Positions 1 to 6,924 of a stretch of DNA of 31,545 nt are shown here, one piece after another; position 1 is the first letter of the stretch, and every line of letters starts with the position of its first letter. Position numbers and translations under genes: made by a program. The notes under the pieces were generated by a model. It was not told where the DNA came from and ran no database searches. It saw only the letters and a list, made by a program, of their open reading frames with translations. The stretch comes from Pseudopedobacter saltans (GTDB lineage Bacteria > Bacteroidota > Bacteroidia > Chitinophagales > Chitinophagaceae). Where the stretch lies: assembly GCA_003241175.1 (NCBI GenBank), contig QFOI01000002.1, positions 1-31,545 on the forward strand, written 5' to 3'.

Positions 1-237
1 AAAGTGGATTATGGAATCAGCCTTGTATCTTTTTCTTTCTTCCACGTAAGCATAATTTGGAAGTACTATGCCATTTGCCAAGACTATTTTACTCATTTTC
101 TTTTTGAGTGTATCTACCACATATTGAATATCGGACTTTTCTAAATCATTAAAAGGCTGTAGTTGAAAAACATAATTGTTTTCTTTTTTATTTTTAACAC
201 AGCAGATAAAAATAAAGCCATTATAACTATTAGGCAC
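1..237 (-). CDS. Archaemetzincin-like zinc protease, N-terminal part (runs off left edge)
   Basis: Minus-strand frame open from the left edge for 79 codons; the 3' part, with the expected HExxH zinc site, lies outside the window. The visible protein has a short hydrophobic start with a lipobox-like FICC, then the segments QLQPFNDLEKSDI, IVLPNYAYVEERKRYKADSI. The pattern 'LQPF ... LP..AY...R.RYKAD' is typical of the N-terminus of archaemetzincin (AmzA-type) metalloproteases. I infer a lipid-anchored or secreted metalloprotease. The start is uncertain: no ATG lies in frame after the upstream stop, so I chose GTG at 237, which places FICC about residues 9-12. Another frame starts with ATG at 222 and would join only through a frameshift in the A-rich stretch at about 182-195. 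Transcription points away from nadA, across the candidate origin. Confidence 0.6.
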   Translation of the reverse strand, partial: MPNSYNGFIFICCVKNKKENNYVFQLQPFNDLEKSDIQYVVDTLKKKMSKIVLANGIVLPNYAYVEERKRYKADSIIHF

Positions 238-281
238 TTTTTCATTTATTCCAAATATAATAAAATATTTATCTTTTTAAC

Positions 282-675
282 TTATCAACATCATTCTGTT
301 AATAATTGCTTAACACAGTGTATAAAGCCACTTTTTTCAAATTTTTTTGTGAAAACGTGGGGCATAAAAACAGGCTTTTTTGACAGAATATGAAAATGGT
401 TAATTTTTTTAACTTTTTACTTGCTGTTAATGCACAGTCAATTTTTGTTAATATTGAGGTAACACTTCAAATGTGGACTGTGAATTGCTTGTTTGTGGAT
501 AACATCGTAATTTTAAATGTAAAACAAACGTCATTTTTATTGGGAATAAAATGTGGATATTTGTGTATAAATACGAAGTTATTAAATACAAAACTTGTGC
601 ATAAACTAGTTATCCCGATATCCACAGGCGTAATAGTAATAGAAGATTAAATAAATAACTAATTAATATAAATTA
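282..675. other. oriC: Candidate chromosomal replication origin (oriC): DnaA-box cluster plus AT-rich stretch
   Basis: No convincing gene lies between 238 and 686. Matches to the DnaA box TTATNCACA cluster here. Perfect ones: TGTGGATAA 494-502, TGTGTATAA 562-570, TGTGCATAA 596-604 (all reverse orientation). One-mismatch ones: TTATCAACA 282-290, AGTGTATAA 317-325, TAATGCACA 428-436, TGTGGATAT 552-560, ATATCCACA 618-626. The last box is followed by GGCG and a 3-base-phased TAA/TAG run at 631-645, then an almost pure A/T stretch to about 675 that could be the unwinding element. Genes on both sides point away. mnmG and dnaN in the same window fit an origin-proximal place. dnaA itself is not in the window. 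An alternative is a DnaA-regulated promoter or a DnaA-titrating cluster. Confidence 0.6.
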
Positions 676-686
676 ATACGGAAGAT

Positions 687-1697
687 ATGAACATCGATAT
701 TGATTTGGAAAAAATTGAAAAGAAAGGCTTTCTGGATGTGGAGATAGATCCGACGTTGGATTTGTTTGAAGAAATCAACAAATTGAAGAAAGAGAAGAAT
801 GCGGTTATATTGGCGCATTTTTACCAGGATGGAGATATCCAGGATATTGCGGACTATATTGGAGATAGTCTGGGTCTTGCACAAAATGCTGCCAAAACGG
901 AAGCTGACATGATTGTATTTGCAGGTGTTCACTTTATGGCAGAAACGGCCAAAATACTTAATCCGACAAAAAAGGTTGTTCTCCCTGATCTCAATGCTGG
1001 TTGTTCGCTGGCGGACAGTGCTCCAGCTGATGCTTTCAAAAGATTTAAAGATCAACATCCAGGACACATTGTTGTTTCCTACATCAATTGTACTGCAGAG
1101 ATCAAAGCTTTAAGTGACATTATCTGTACCAGTAGTAATGCTAAAGCGATCATAGACAGTATTCCAGAAGACCAACCTATCATATTTGCTCCTGACAAAA
1201 ATCTTGGTGCCTATATAAATAAAGTTACAGGACGCAATATGGTCCTTTGGAATGGATCCTGTATGGTTCATGAGATTTTTAGTTTGGAGAAGATTTTGCG
1301 CCTTAAAACACGTCATCCAGAGGCAAAAGTATTGGCACACCCAGAATGCGAAGAAGCAGTATTGAAAGTTGCCGATTTCATCGGGAGCACAACGCAGATA
1401 TTGAAATATGCACAAAAAGATGATTGCCAAACATTTATCGTCGTTACGGAAACGGGCATTTTGCATCAGATGATGAAAGATAGTCCCGACAAAACTTTTA
1501 TTCCAGCACCTCCAGACAATGGATGTGCTTGCAATGATTGTCCACACATGAAGCTCAATACATTGGAAAAATTGTATCTCTGCATGAAATACGAGCAACC
1601 AGAGTTATTGATGGATGAAAGCTTGAGAATCGCTGCTAAAAAGCCAATAGAAAGAATGTTGGAAATCAGTAGACAAGCTGGTTTGATAGGAGGGTAG
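687..1697 (+). CDS. nadA: Quinolinate synthase NadA
   Basis: 336 aa. Condenses iminoaspartate with dihydroxyacetone phosphate to quinolinate in de novo NAD synthesis; cytoplasmic, [4Fe-4S]. Characteristic segments in order: ILAHFYQ (41-47), GDSLGLAQ (59-66), FAGVHFMAETAKIL (78-91), PDLNAGCSLAD (100-110), FAPDKNLGAYI (167-177), NGSCMVHE (189-196), IVVTETGILHQM (251-262), CACNDCPHMKLNTLEKLY (280-297). The cluster ligands expected for the family fit Cys106, Cys192 and Cys285. Full length. ATG start with GGAAG six bases upstream. nadB and nadC are not adjacent; nadD of the same pathway lies at 6199. Transcription ends at the hairpin 1720-1749. The gene begins at the AT-rich end of the candidate origin. 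Confidence 0.97.
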   Translation: MNIDIDLEKIEKKGFLDVEIDPTLDLFEEINKLKKEKNAVILAHFYQDGDIQDIADYIGDSLGLAQNAAKTEADMIVFAGVHFMAETAKILNPTKKVVLPDLNAGCSLADSAPADAFKRFKDQHPGHIVVSYINCTAEIKALSDIICTSSNAKAIIDSIPEDQPIIFAPDKNLGAYINKVTGRNMVLWNGSCMVHEIFSLEKILRLKTRHPEAKVLAHPECEEAVLKVADFIGSTTQILKYAQKDDCQTFIVVTETGILHQMMKDSPDKTFIPAPPDNGCACNDCPHMKLNTLEKLYLCMKYEQPELLMDESLRIAAKKPIERMLEISRQAGLIGG

Positions 1698-1719
1698 ATA
1701 ATTAGAAATCAATAAATAA

Positions 1720-1749
1720 ACAAAGCGCTCCAAAAATGGAGCGCTTTGT
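1720..1749. terminator. Bidirectional intrinsic terminator between nadA and a convergent gene
   Basis: Twelve-base arms ACAAAGCGCTCC (1720-1731) and GGAGCGCTTTGT (1738-1749) around a 6-base A-rich loop. It lies 22 bp after the nadA stop and 8 bp after the stop of the minus-strand gene at 1757-2560. The arms carry A on one side and T on the other, so the hairpin can serve both strands. Confidence 0.75.
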
Positions 1750-1756
1750 CTATTTA

Positions 1757-2560
1757 TTAGTTAGAGGATGATTTATTCTTAAACATCTGCGAAAATGGAT
1801 CGTTGAATACTCTGTTTTTCCTAGATATAAAGGCATTTTTTGATTCCTCAATATATTTACCCAAATCCGCATCATTCATCATTGTTAGAGGAAAATATTC
1901 GGGCCTATACTCTTTCATGAAAACGTTTAGGTCAGAACTATCCAGTTGAGTTAATTCAGATACTAGTTTTCTGTTGAAACGATAGCTAACATATTTGTAA
2001 CGTTCTTCTTCTAAGATGTCTCTTCTGTACATATCTTGACGTTTGTTATAAGCAAAACGAAAAGAATTGATCAATGCATCCAAATCTACACCAACACCAA
2101 AAGTTCCCTGTGGTGCTGTGCCTAAACGAAAACCTCCTTTGTCAGGATTAAATATCTTATCGTATGCCAACCTGTTTTCTATAGAATATTGTCTATAAGA
2201 TTTGTTGTAAACAGTAACTGGCGTCAGCCAATGTTTATCATCTTTCAAAGGAGACTTGACACTTAAGCCAATATTGAATTGATAGGTGTATTTTACAGTA
2301 TCAATAGGATATTTCAAGGTATTTTTTCCTTTATAGCTAAACCAAACAGAATCTTTTTTTCCCTGCACTTGGATATTGTAGTTACCAACAGAATCTGTTT
2401 TTGTGTGATATCCTGAGGATGTCATTACCTCTACATTGGGAATGGGTACATAATGTGTCTCGTCATACACATTACCTTCAATCCTATTTTGCGCAAAAGC
2501 TGTTTCTGAACAAAATAGGATGGAAGTCAATAAAAATAAAATGTATGATACCTTTTTCAT
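1757..2560 (-). CDS. Secreted protein with carboxypeptidase-regulatory-like N-terminal domain
   Basis: 267 aa. A signal peptide with a clear hydrophobic core ends at about FAQ (residues 22-24). It is followed by one CarboxypepD_reg-like beta-sandwich (about 26-100: RIEGNVYDE, PIPNVEVMTSSG, KTDSVGNYNIQV), the domain used in this phylum at the start of TonB receptors and in stand-alone envelope proteins. The remaining 165 residues are charged and aromatic and show no motif I recognise (many Tyr/Arg, e.g. NRLAYDKIFNPDKGGFRLG). It probably acts in the periplasm or at the outer membrane; function unknown. Same strand as mnmG, about 100 bp downstream of it, but preceded by its own dyad at 2567-2605. 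ATG start chosen because the signal peptide begins there. Confidence 0.75.
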   Translation of the reverse strand: MKKVSYILFLLTSILFCSETAFAQNRIEGNVYDETHYVPIPNVEVMTSSGYHTKTDSVGNYNIQVQGKKDSVWFSYKGKNTLKYPIDTVKYTYQFNIGLSVKSPLKDDKHWLTPVTVYNKSYRQYSIENRLAYDKIFNPDKGGFRLGTAPQGTFGVGVDLDALINSFRFAYNKRQDMYRRDILEEERYKYVSYRFNRKLVSELTQLDSSDLNVFMKEYRPEYFPLTMMNDADLGKYIEESKNAFISRKNRVFNDPFSQMFKNKSSSN

Positions 2561-2566
2561 TATGTA

Positions 2567-2605
2567 TAACGCTCAGAGTTTCAAACTGTAATATTACGAG
2601 CGTTA
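2567..2605 (-). promoter_or_regulatory. Nested inverted repeat in the leader of the carboxypeptidase-regulatory-like gene
   Basis: Outer arms TAACGCTC (2567-2574) and GAGCGTTA (2598-2605) enclose an inner dyad AGTTTCAAACT (2578-2588). It sits just upstream of the ATG at 2560, in the 99-bp gap after mnmG. It could be an mRNA leader hairpin or an operator. It lacks a T-tract directly downstream, so it is not a plain terminator. Confidence 0.3.
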
Positions 2606-2659
2606 ATCGGGAAATTGTAATAAAGAATATTTAAAATTGTTTTATAACTATATTTTTAG

Positions 2660-4528
2660 TTATCTTCCCATATAGACCATCAATATTTGAATGTCACTTG
2701 GATTAACACCACTTATGCGACTTGCCTGACCTAATGTCTGAGGACGTATTTGTTCAAGTTTGAGCATAGATTCCTTACGTAAAGCGGAAATCTTACTGTA
2801 CTCAAAATTTTCAGGAATACGTAGGTTTTCCATTTGGCTCATTCGCTCTACAAGCTCTTCTTCTTTCTCAATATATCTTTCGTACTTGATCTGAATTTCT
2901 GCTTGTTCTATTTCATCTTCCAAATAATTGGCTGTTTCCTCTTGCAATGTTGCAACAGACGCAATCATTGGTTTCAATGTGACATCAGGACGTAACAATA
3001 TTTTAGCTGCTTTTTGTTTTTCAGTTAATATGGCTGAATTAACTTCTTCCAAATAGGAATTGATTTCTTCAGGAAGAATGCTAGTACTTTTCAGAGAGTT
3101 GATGATAATGTCTACGGCTTCCTTTTTCTTTTCGACTTTTTTCATCCTGTCTTCAGAAGCCAAACCCAAAGTATAACTCAAAGGAGTTAAACGAATATCT
3201 GCATTATCTTGTCTCAATAATGTTCTGTATTCCGCACGACTTGTAAACATACGATACGGTTCTTTCGTTCCTTTGTTGACAAGGTCATCTATCAATACAC
3301 CGATATAAGCTTCATTTCTTTTGAGTGTAAATGCTTCCTGTTCTTTTATTTTCCTATCTGCATTGATACCCGCCATCAATCCTTGGCAGGCTGCTTCTTC
3401 ATAACCTGTTGTTCCGTTGATCTGTCCTGCAAAGAAAAGATTGGAAACAATCTTTGTTTCAAGAGAAAGTTTCAATTGAGTAGGAGGGAAGTAATCATAT
3501 TCTATGGCATAACCGGGACGGAATATTTTTACTTTTTCAAATCCGGGAATTTGTTTCAACGCTTCGTATTGTACTTCTTCTGGTAAAGAAGTAGAAAAAC
3601 CATTCACATAAATCTCTACCGTATTGAAACCTTCCGGTTCAACGAAAATTTGATGCTTGTCTTTATCGGCAAAACGATTTATTTTATCTTCAATACTGGG
3701 GCAATAACGAGGTCCAACGCCTTCAATTCTACCCGTGTACATAGGACTTTTATCAAAACCTGTTTTCAATATTTCGTGAACATTGGTATTTGTATAGCTT
3801 ATATGGCAACTTTTCTGTTGTTCTGGCTTAATTTTCTTTACATCCATGAACGAGAAACCCGAAATAGAATCATCACCTGGTTGTTCGGTCATTTTTGTAT
3901 AATCCAAACTACGTGCATCTACGCGTGGAGGTGTTCCAGTTTTCAATCTGTCACTTTCAAAACCTATTGAAACCAACTGTTCTGTTATACCTGTTGCTCC
4001 TCTTTCGGCAATACGACCACCACCAAACTGTTTCTCCCCAATATGGATAACTCCATTTAGGAAAGTTCCACTGGTAAGTATAACTGCTTTTGATTTTATT
4101 TTATGTCCCATTTGAGTGGTAACACCGCAAGCTTGATTATTTTCGATCAATATTCCAGTTACCATATCTTGGTAAAAATCCACATTGGGTGTTTGTTCCA
4201 ACATTTCACGCCATGTTGTAGCAAAAAGATTTCTATCACTTTGTGCTCTTGGACTCCACATAGCTGGACCTTTGCTACGGTTCAACATGCGAAATTGGAT
4301 CAAGCTTTTATCCGTAACAATACCACTATATCCACCCAAAGCGTCTATTTCCCTCACTATCTGGCCTTTTGCAATGCCACCCATTGCTGGATTACAGCTC
4401 ATTTGAGCAATAACTTGGAGGTTCATTGTAATCAATAGAACCTTATTACCTAGATTGGCTGCTGCCGCTGCTGCTTCACAACCTGCATGGCCAGCACCAG
4501 CAACTATTATATCATATTCCTGAAACAT
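2660..4528 (-). CDS. mnmG: tRNA uridine-5-carboxymethylaminomethyl(34) synthesis enzyme MnmG (GidA)
   Basis: 622 aa, normal family length. FAD-dependent partner of MnmE; installs the cmnm5 group on U34 of certain tRNAs in the cytoplasm. Seen: FAD-binding GAGHAGCEAA (11-20); MSCNPAMGG with Cys45; GPRYCPSIEDK with Cys276 (the two redox/catalytic cysteines of the family); NGTTGYEEAACQG in the FAD-binding C-terminal part of the first half; and the helical C-terminal domain ending with ASRISGVNPSDIQILMVYM, which contacts MnmE and tRNA. ATG at 4528 lies just before the FAD motif and is the natural start. mnmE is not in the window. The gene lies 36 bp downstream of the HNH-like gene on the same strand. 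Confidence 0.98.
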   Translation of the reverse strand: MFQEYDIIVAGAGHAGCEAAAAAANLGNKVLLITMNLQVIAQMSCNPAMGGIAKGQIVREIDALGGYSGIVTDKSLIQFRMLNRSKGPAMWSPRAQSDRNLFATTWREMLEQTPNVDFYQDMVTGILIENNQACGVTTQMGHKIKSKAVILTSGTFLNGVIHIGEKQFGGGRIAERGATGITEQLVSIGFESDRLKTGTPPRVDARSLDYTKMTEQPGDDSISGFSFMDVKKIKPEQQKSCHISYTNTNVHEILKTGFDKSPMYTGRIEGVGPRYCPSIEDKINRFADKDKHQIFVEPEGFNTVEIYVNGFSTSLPEEVQYEALKQIPGFEKVKIFRPGYAIEYDYFPPTQLKLSLETKIVSNLFFAGQINGTTGYEEAACQGLMAGINADRKIKEQEAFTLKRNEAYIGVLIDDLVNKGTKEPYRMFTSRAEYRTLLRQDNADIRLTPLSYTLGLASEDRMKKVEKKKEAVDIIINSLKSTSILPEEINSYLEEVNSAILTEKQKAAKILLRPDVTLKPMIASVATLQEETANYLEDEIEQAEIQIKYERYIEKEEELVERMSQMENLRIPENFEYSKISALRKESMLKLEQIRPQTLGQASRISGVNPSDIQILMVYMGR

Positions 4529-4564
4529 ATTGCAAAGGTAAATTAAGTATAGATATATTGCTAT

Positions 4565-5152
4565 TTATCCGAATTTTTTAAATAATTCTTGTTCTATTAA
4601 AATATCCTTGTAAGATTTTCCTTTATTAAGTTCATTAAATTCTTCAGAGGAGAATTCTTTTATTGAATCGAGGTATTCTTTATTGTTTATTAAGAATTCT
4701 TCTATTGGAGATGAACTTTGTAACAATGAAGCCTCTAATTCATTTATTTTATCGATCATTTTTTTACAAATGGAATTATTGGTTTTAGTATAAAGGTCAG
4801 TAAAGTATGTTTTAGCTGTTAAAACATCTACTCTATTGCCCTTTTTTTTTTTTAAATCTCCTTTTTCAACTCTTATATTAGTGAAATTCCAACAGAGCTT
4901 AAGGTCTTCTTCTTTTCTTAAATCGAAATAAGCAATGGGTATGATGTGATCAAATTGCCATTTTGAAGAAAAATTATCCCAATCCACTTCTTCATTCAAT
5001 TGTAACGAGATCCATTTTCTAAAATTTGCAGCATCTATACCAAAATATGGTGCATATATGTAGCTTCCATATCCCTGTAATATATATCTACGTAGCGCAA
5101 TCTGCCATTTGCGCTTTTCTTTAAATACGAATTCGCTATAACTATCTTTCAT
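4565..5152 (-). CDS. HNH-endonuclease-like protein
   Basis: 195 aa from the ATG at 5152. A GTG at 5173 would add seven residues but lies inside the right arm of the palindrome 5165-5213, so I prefer the ATG. Core: WQFDHIIPIAYFDL (65-78), then LCWNFTNIR (86-94), then DLKKKKGNR (99-107). This is the order of HNH nucleases whose motif reads 'DHIIP..xFDL...CxxxTNL....NLxKxxK'. Candidate metal/catalytic residues are Asp68-His69, Asn92 and Asn107. The rest is Lys/Glu-rich and helical. Four consecutive Lys are encoded in a run of 12 A (4842-4853). It separates ybeY from mnmG and is visibly more AT-rich than both, which suggests gain by transfer. It could be a stand-alone nuclease, a homing-type remnant or a defence gene; no partner is evident. 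Confidence 0.65.
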   Translation of the reverse strand: MKDSYSEFVFKEKRKWQIALRRYILQGYGSYIYAPYFGIDAANFRKWISLQLNEEVDWDNFSSKWQFDHIIPIAYFDLRKEEDLKLCWNFTNIRVEKGDLKKKKGNRVDVLTAKTYFTDLYTKTNNSICKKMIDKINELEASLLQSSSPIEEFLINNKEYLDSIKEFSSEEFNELNKGKSYKDILIEQELFKKFG

Positions 5153-5164
5153 TAGTATAAAAAT

Positions 5165-5213
5165 ATGTTCCACGAATCACTGTGTTACACTGACACAGTG
5201 ATTCGTGGAACAT
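5165..5213 (-). terminator. Perfect 21-bp inverted repeat, probable terminator of ybeY
   Basis: The arms at 5165-5185 and 5193-5213 are perfectly complementary over 21 bases, with a 7-base loop TACACTG. The repeat begins 3 bp after the ybeY stop and is followed on the minus strand by ATTTTTAT, as expected for an intrinsic terminator of ybeY. The arms are longer than in the other terminators of the window and begin with TGTTCCACG. The HNH-like gene starts 12 bp beyond the repeat, so it may need its own promoter or readthrough. The repeat may instead be a mobile-element or protein-binding site. Confidence 0.6.
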
Positions 5214-5216
5214 GGA

Positions 5217-5654
5217 TTATTGTTTATTATTTTTTAAATACTTATTAATGTAAAAATCTTCTTTACTTCTCATTAATTTGCTGTCTTTGTCTGTTTTGTC
5301 CTTATAACCGCATAAATGCAAAGCTCCATGAAAAATAACACGCAAAGTTTCATTTTTTAATGGTTGCTGTAATTTTAATGCATTGTCTTTTATTCTATCA
5401 AGGCTTACATATACTTCACCGATAGTTTCGTTTTTGTTTTCGCTCAAGTCAAATGTTATGATGTCTGTGTAAAAATCATGTTGTAGATATTGTCTATTTA
5501 TTTCCAAAAGGTATTCATCGGAGCAAAATATATAATCAATATGGTTAAGTTTTATTTTTTCAGATTGAAAGATTTCTTCTACAGATTCTTTTACTTCTGT
5601 TTTGTTGCTTAAGTTTAATTTTTTGTCCGCGTAATGGAAGGAAACTTTTTTCAC
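5217..5654 (-). CDS. ybeY: Endoribonuclease YbeY (rRNA maturation factor)
   Basis: 145 aa, usual length. Zinc-dependent single-strand RNase that takes part in 16S rRNA 3'-end maturation and ribosome quality control. Metal site: VIFHGALHLCGYKDK, i.e. His109, His113 and, where many bacteria have a third His, Asp119. As far as I know this H-x3-H-x5-D form is common in Bacteroidota. The central segment FYTDIITFDLSE (61-72) and the preceding EYLLEINRQYL are also typical. ATG at 5654 fits the start of the fold (MKKVSFHYAD). Transcription ends in the strong hairpin immediately downstream. It is divergent from feoA across 99 bp. Confidence 0.93.
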   Translation of the reverse strand: MKKVSFHYADKKLNLSNKTEVKESVEEIFQSEKIKLNHIDYIFCSDEYLLEINRQYLQHDFYTDIITFDLSENKNETIGEVYVSLDRIKDNALKLQQPLKNETLRVIFHGALHLCGYKDKTDKDSKLMRSKEDFYINKYLKNNKQ

Positions 5655-5753
5655 TGCTATTGTTTATTTAAATGTCAAAATTCGGAAATATTTTAAATTA
5701 ATACTATTTCAAACTAAAACGCGCTTAACTTAGCATCTCTTAGTTGTACAGAA

Positions 5754-6002
5754 ATGAAAAAATTATCAGAATTAAAGCAGGGAGATAAGGCCATTATCAA
5801 AGAATTTATAAATGACGAAATATTTATAAAACTAATGGAGATGGGTTGTATTCCTGGTGAAGTTATAAAAGTTGAACAGGTGGCGCCTTTAGGTGATCCT
5901 ATATCAATAATTGTTGTGGGTTATCATTTAAGTCTCCGTATATCTGAAGCGGAACATATATTGGTAGAAGTGGTGGAAAGTGGAGAGTTACTAAATAAAT
6001 AA
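5754..6002 (+). CDS. feoA: FeoA-domain protein
   Basis: 82 aa, SH3-like FeoA fold. MKKLSELKQGDKAIIKEF, then IKLMEMGCIPGEVIKVEQVAPLGDPISIIVVGYHLSLRISEAEHILVE; the 'L.EMG..PG..I.v...APlGDPi...v.gy.lslR..eA..I.V' pattern is diagnostic. FeoA normally supports the ferrous-iron permease FeoB, and in many Bacteroidota it precedes or is fused to feoB. Here no feoB follows; the next 196 bp hold only small or broken frames, then nadD. It may act with a FeoB encoded elsewhere. Divergent from ybeY, so its promoter should lie within 5655-5753. Confidence 0.92.
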   Translation: MKKLSELKQGDKAIIKEFINDEIFIKLMEMGCIPGEVIKVEQVAPLGDPISIIVVGYHLSLRISEAEHILVEVVESGELLNK

Positions 6003-6025
6003 AGCAACCAAATAAAAAAAAATAT

Positions 6026-6110
6026 ATGAAAAAGGCCATTGCTTGCTGGATTAGTGATAGTAGCTGCATCTGCTTAGTATCATTATAAAGGGAAGTTCAA
6101 TATAGATTGA
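6026..6110 (+). pseudogene. Possible decayed small membrane-protein gene after feoA
   Basis: From ATG 6026 the frame reads MKKAIACWISDSSCICLVSL and stops. If one A of the five-A run is ignored, it reads MKRPLLAGLVIVAASA, then TAG, then YHYKGKFNID and TGA: a Lys/Arg start with a hydrophobic segment typical of a small membrane or exported protein, broken by one frameshift and one stop. An 8-bp hairpin AGTTCAAT/ATTGAACT (6094-6113) overlaps its end. No homolog is recognised. It may simply be chance. Confidence 0.25.
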
Positions 6111-6130
6111 ACTGTTAAAAGTAAAAATAT

Positions 6131-6202
6131 GTGGATGGAATTTTTCTGATAATTTTAGTAACAATATTTTTTAAACAGAAATGTGTAAAATACCATAAAT
6201 GA
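6131..6202 (+). CDS. Tiny hydrophobic frame overlapping the nadD start
   Basis: GTG at 6131, 23 codons, MDGIFLIILVTIFFKQKCVKYHK, ending in the TGA of an ATGA overlap with the nadD start (6199). One transmembrane-like segment is followed by a basic tail with one Cys. It has the look of a small membrane peptide translationally coupled to nadD, but length, GTG start and lack of a recognised family keep support low. Confidence 0.2.
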   Translation: MDGIFLIILVTIFFKQKCVKYHK

Positions 6203-6777
6203 AAATTGGTCTGTATTTTGGCTCTTTTAATCCAATTCATATTGGACATTTGATAATTGCTCAACATGTATTGGATAATACAGATATAGACAGACTTTGG
6301 TTTGTCGTTTCCCCGCAAAACCCGTTTAAACCATCCAAAACACTTTTGAATGAGTATGATCGGTTGAGTTTGGTTGAATTGGCTATTGAAGGAAATCATT
6401 TTATGGAAACATGCGATATTGAATTCAAATTACCAAAACCTTCCTACACTGTCGATACACTTGCTTATCTAAGCGAAAAATATACATCACACCAATTTTC
6501 AATCATAATGGGTTCGGACAGTTATTGCAATATTGATAAATGGAAAAATGCCTCTTTACTTTTGGAAAAGTATCATTTTATCGTTTATCCAAGACCAGGA
6601 TTTGAAGTTAATATGAAAAGTGAAAAAACAATTTTATTAGATAATACACCTTCTTTGGAAATATCAGCCTCATTTATTAGGACGAATATTAAGAATGGAA
6701 AATCAGTACGTTATTTGCTTTTAGATAGTGTATGGAAAGAAATAGAAAAACAGGGTTACTACTTAAATTTAAACTAA
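6199..6777 (+). CDS. nadD: Nicotinate-nucleotide adenylyltransferase NadD
   Basis: 192 aa, full length. Transfers AMP from ATP to nicotinate mononucleotide giving deamido-NAD; cytoplasmic. Seen: nucleotidyltransferase motif GSFNPIHIGH (8-17; the family has GGxFDPxHxGH), IIMGSDSYCNIDKWKN (102-117), YPRPG (130-134), and ISASFIR (155-161), the ISSTxIR motif that binds the triphosphate. A Ser-to-Ala change in that last motif is conservative. ATG at 6199 places the motif near residue 10, as usual. A different step of the pathway served by nadA in this window; the two are about 4.5 kb apart and not co-transcribed. Confidence 0.95.
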   Translation: MKIGLYFGSFNPIHIGHLIIAQHVLDNTDIDRLWFVVSPQNPFKPSKTLLNEYDRLSLVELAIEGNHFMETCDIEFKLPKPSYTVDTLAYLSEKYTSHQFSIIMGSDSYCNIDKWKNASLLLEKYHFIVYPRPGFEVNMKSEKTILLDNTPSLEISASFIRTNIKNGKSVRYLLLDSVWKEIEKQGYYLNLN

Positions 6778-6837
6778 ATTTATAGTTTAACAAAATTAAA
6801 ATTCTTCTTTATATTTTTCATAAGGTTTTAAAGTACA

Positions 6838-6864
6838 TTTGTCACTTTTAAAATATTTACTTTG
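6838..6864 (+). promoter_or_regulatory. Possible Bacteroidota-type promoter of the beta-barrel protein gene
   Basis: TTTG at 6838-6841 and TACTTTG at 6858-6864, 16 bp between them, about 60 bp upstream of the ATG at 6925. It resembles the phylum's -33 TTTG / -7 TAnnTTTG pattern but is a few bases tighter than the consensus spacing. Confidence 0.3.
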
Positions 6865-6924
6865 GGAATGTGTTTCTAAAGAATTAATATCGATATTGTG
6901 GCAAAATCATTGAATAATCCCGTA

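Noticed and set aside
163..650. Two plus-strand open frames (163-393 and 390-650) that could be read as small proteins
   Set aside because: They are AT-rich and low-complexity with no motif; the first is antisense to the archaemetzincin-like gene and both run through the DnaA-box cluster.
6094..6113. Intrinsic terminator of feoA (AGTTCAAT/ATTGAACT hairpin)
   Set aside because: The stem is AT-rich and not followed by a T-tract on the plus strand, so termination is not supported.
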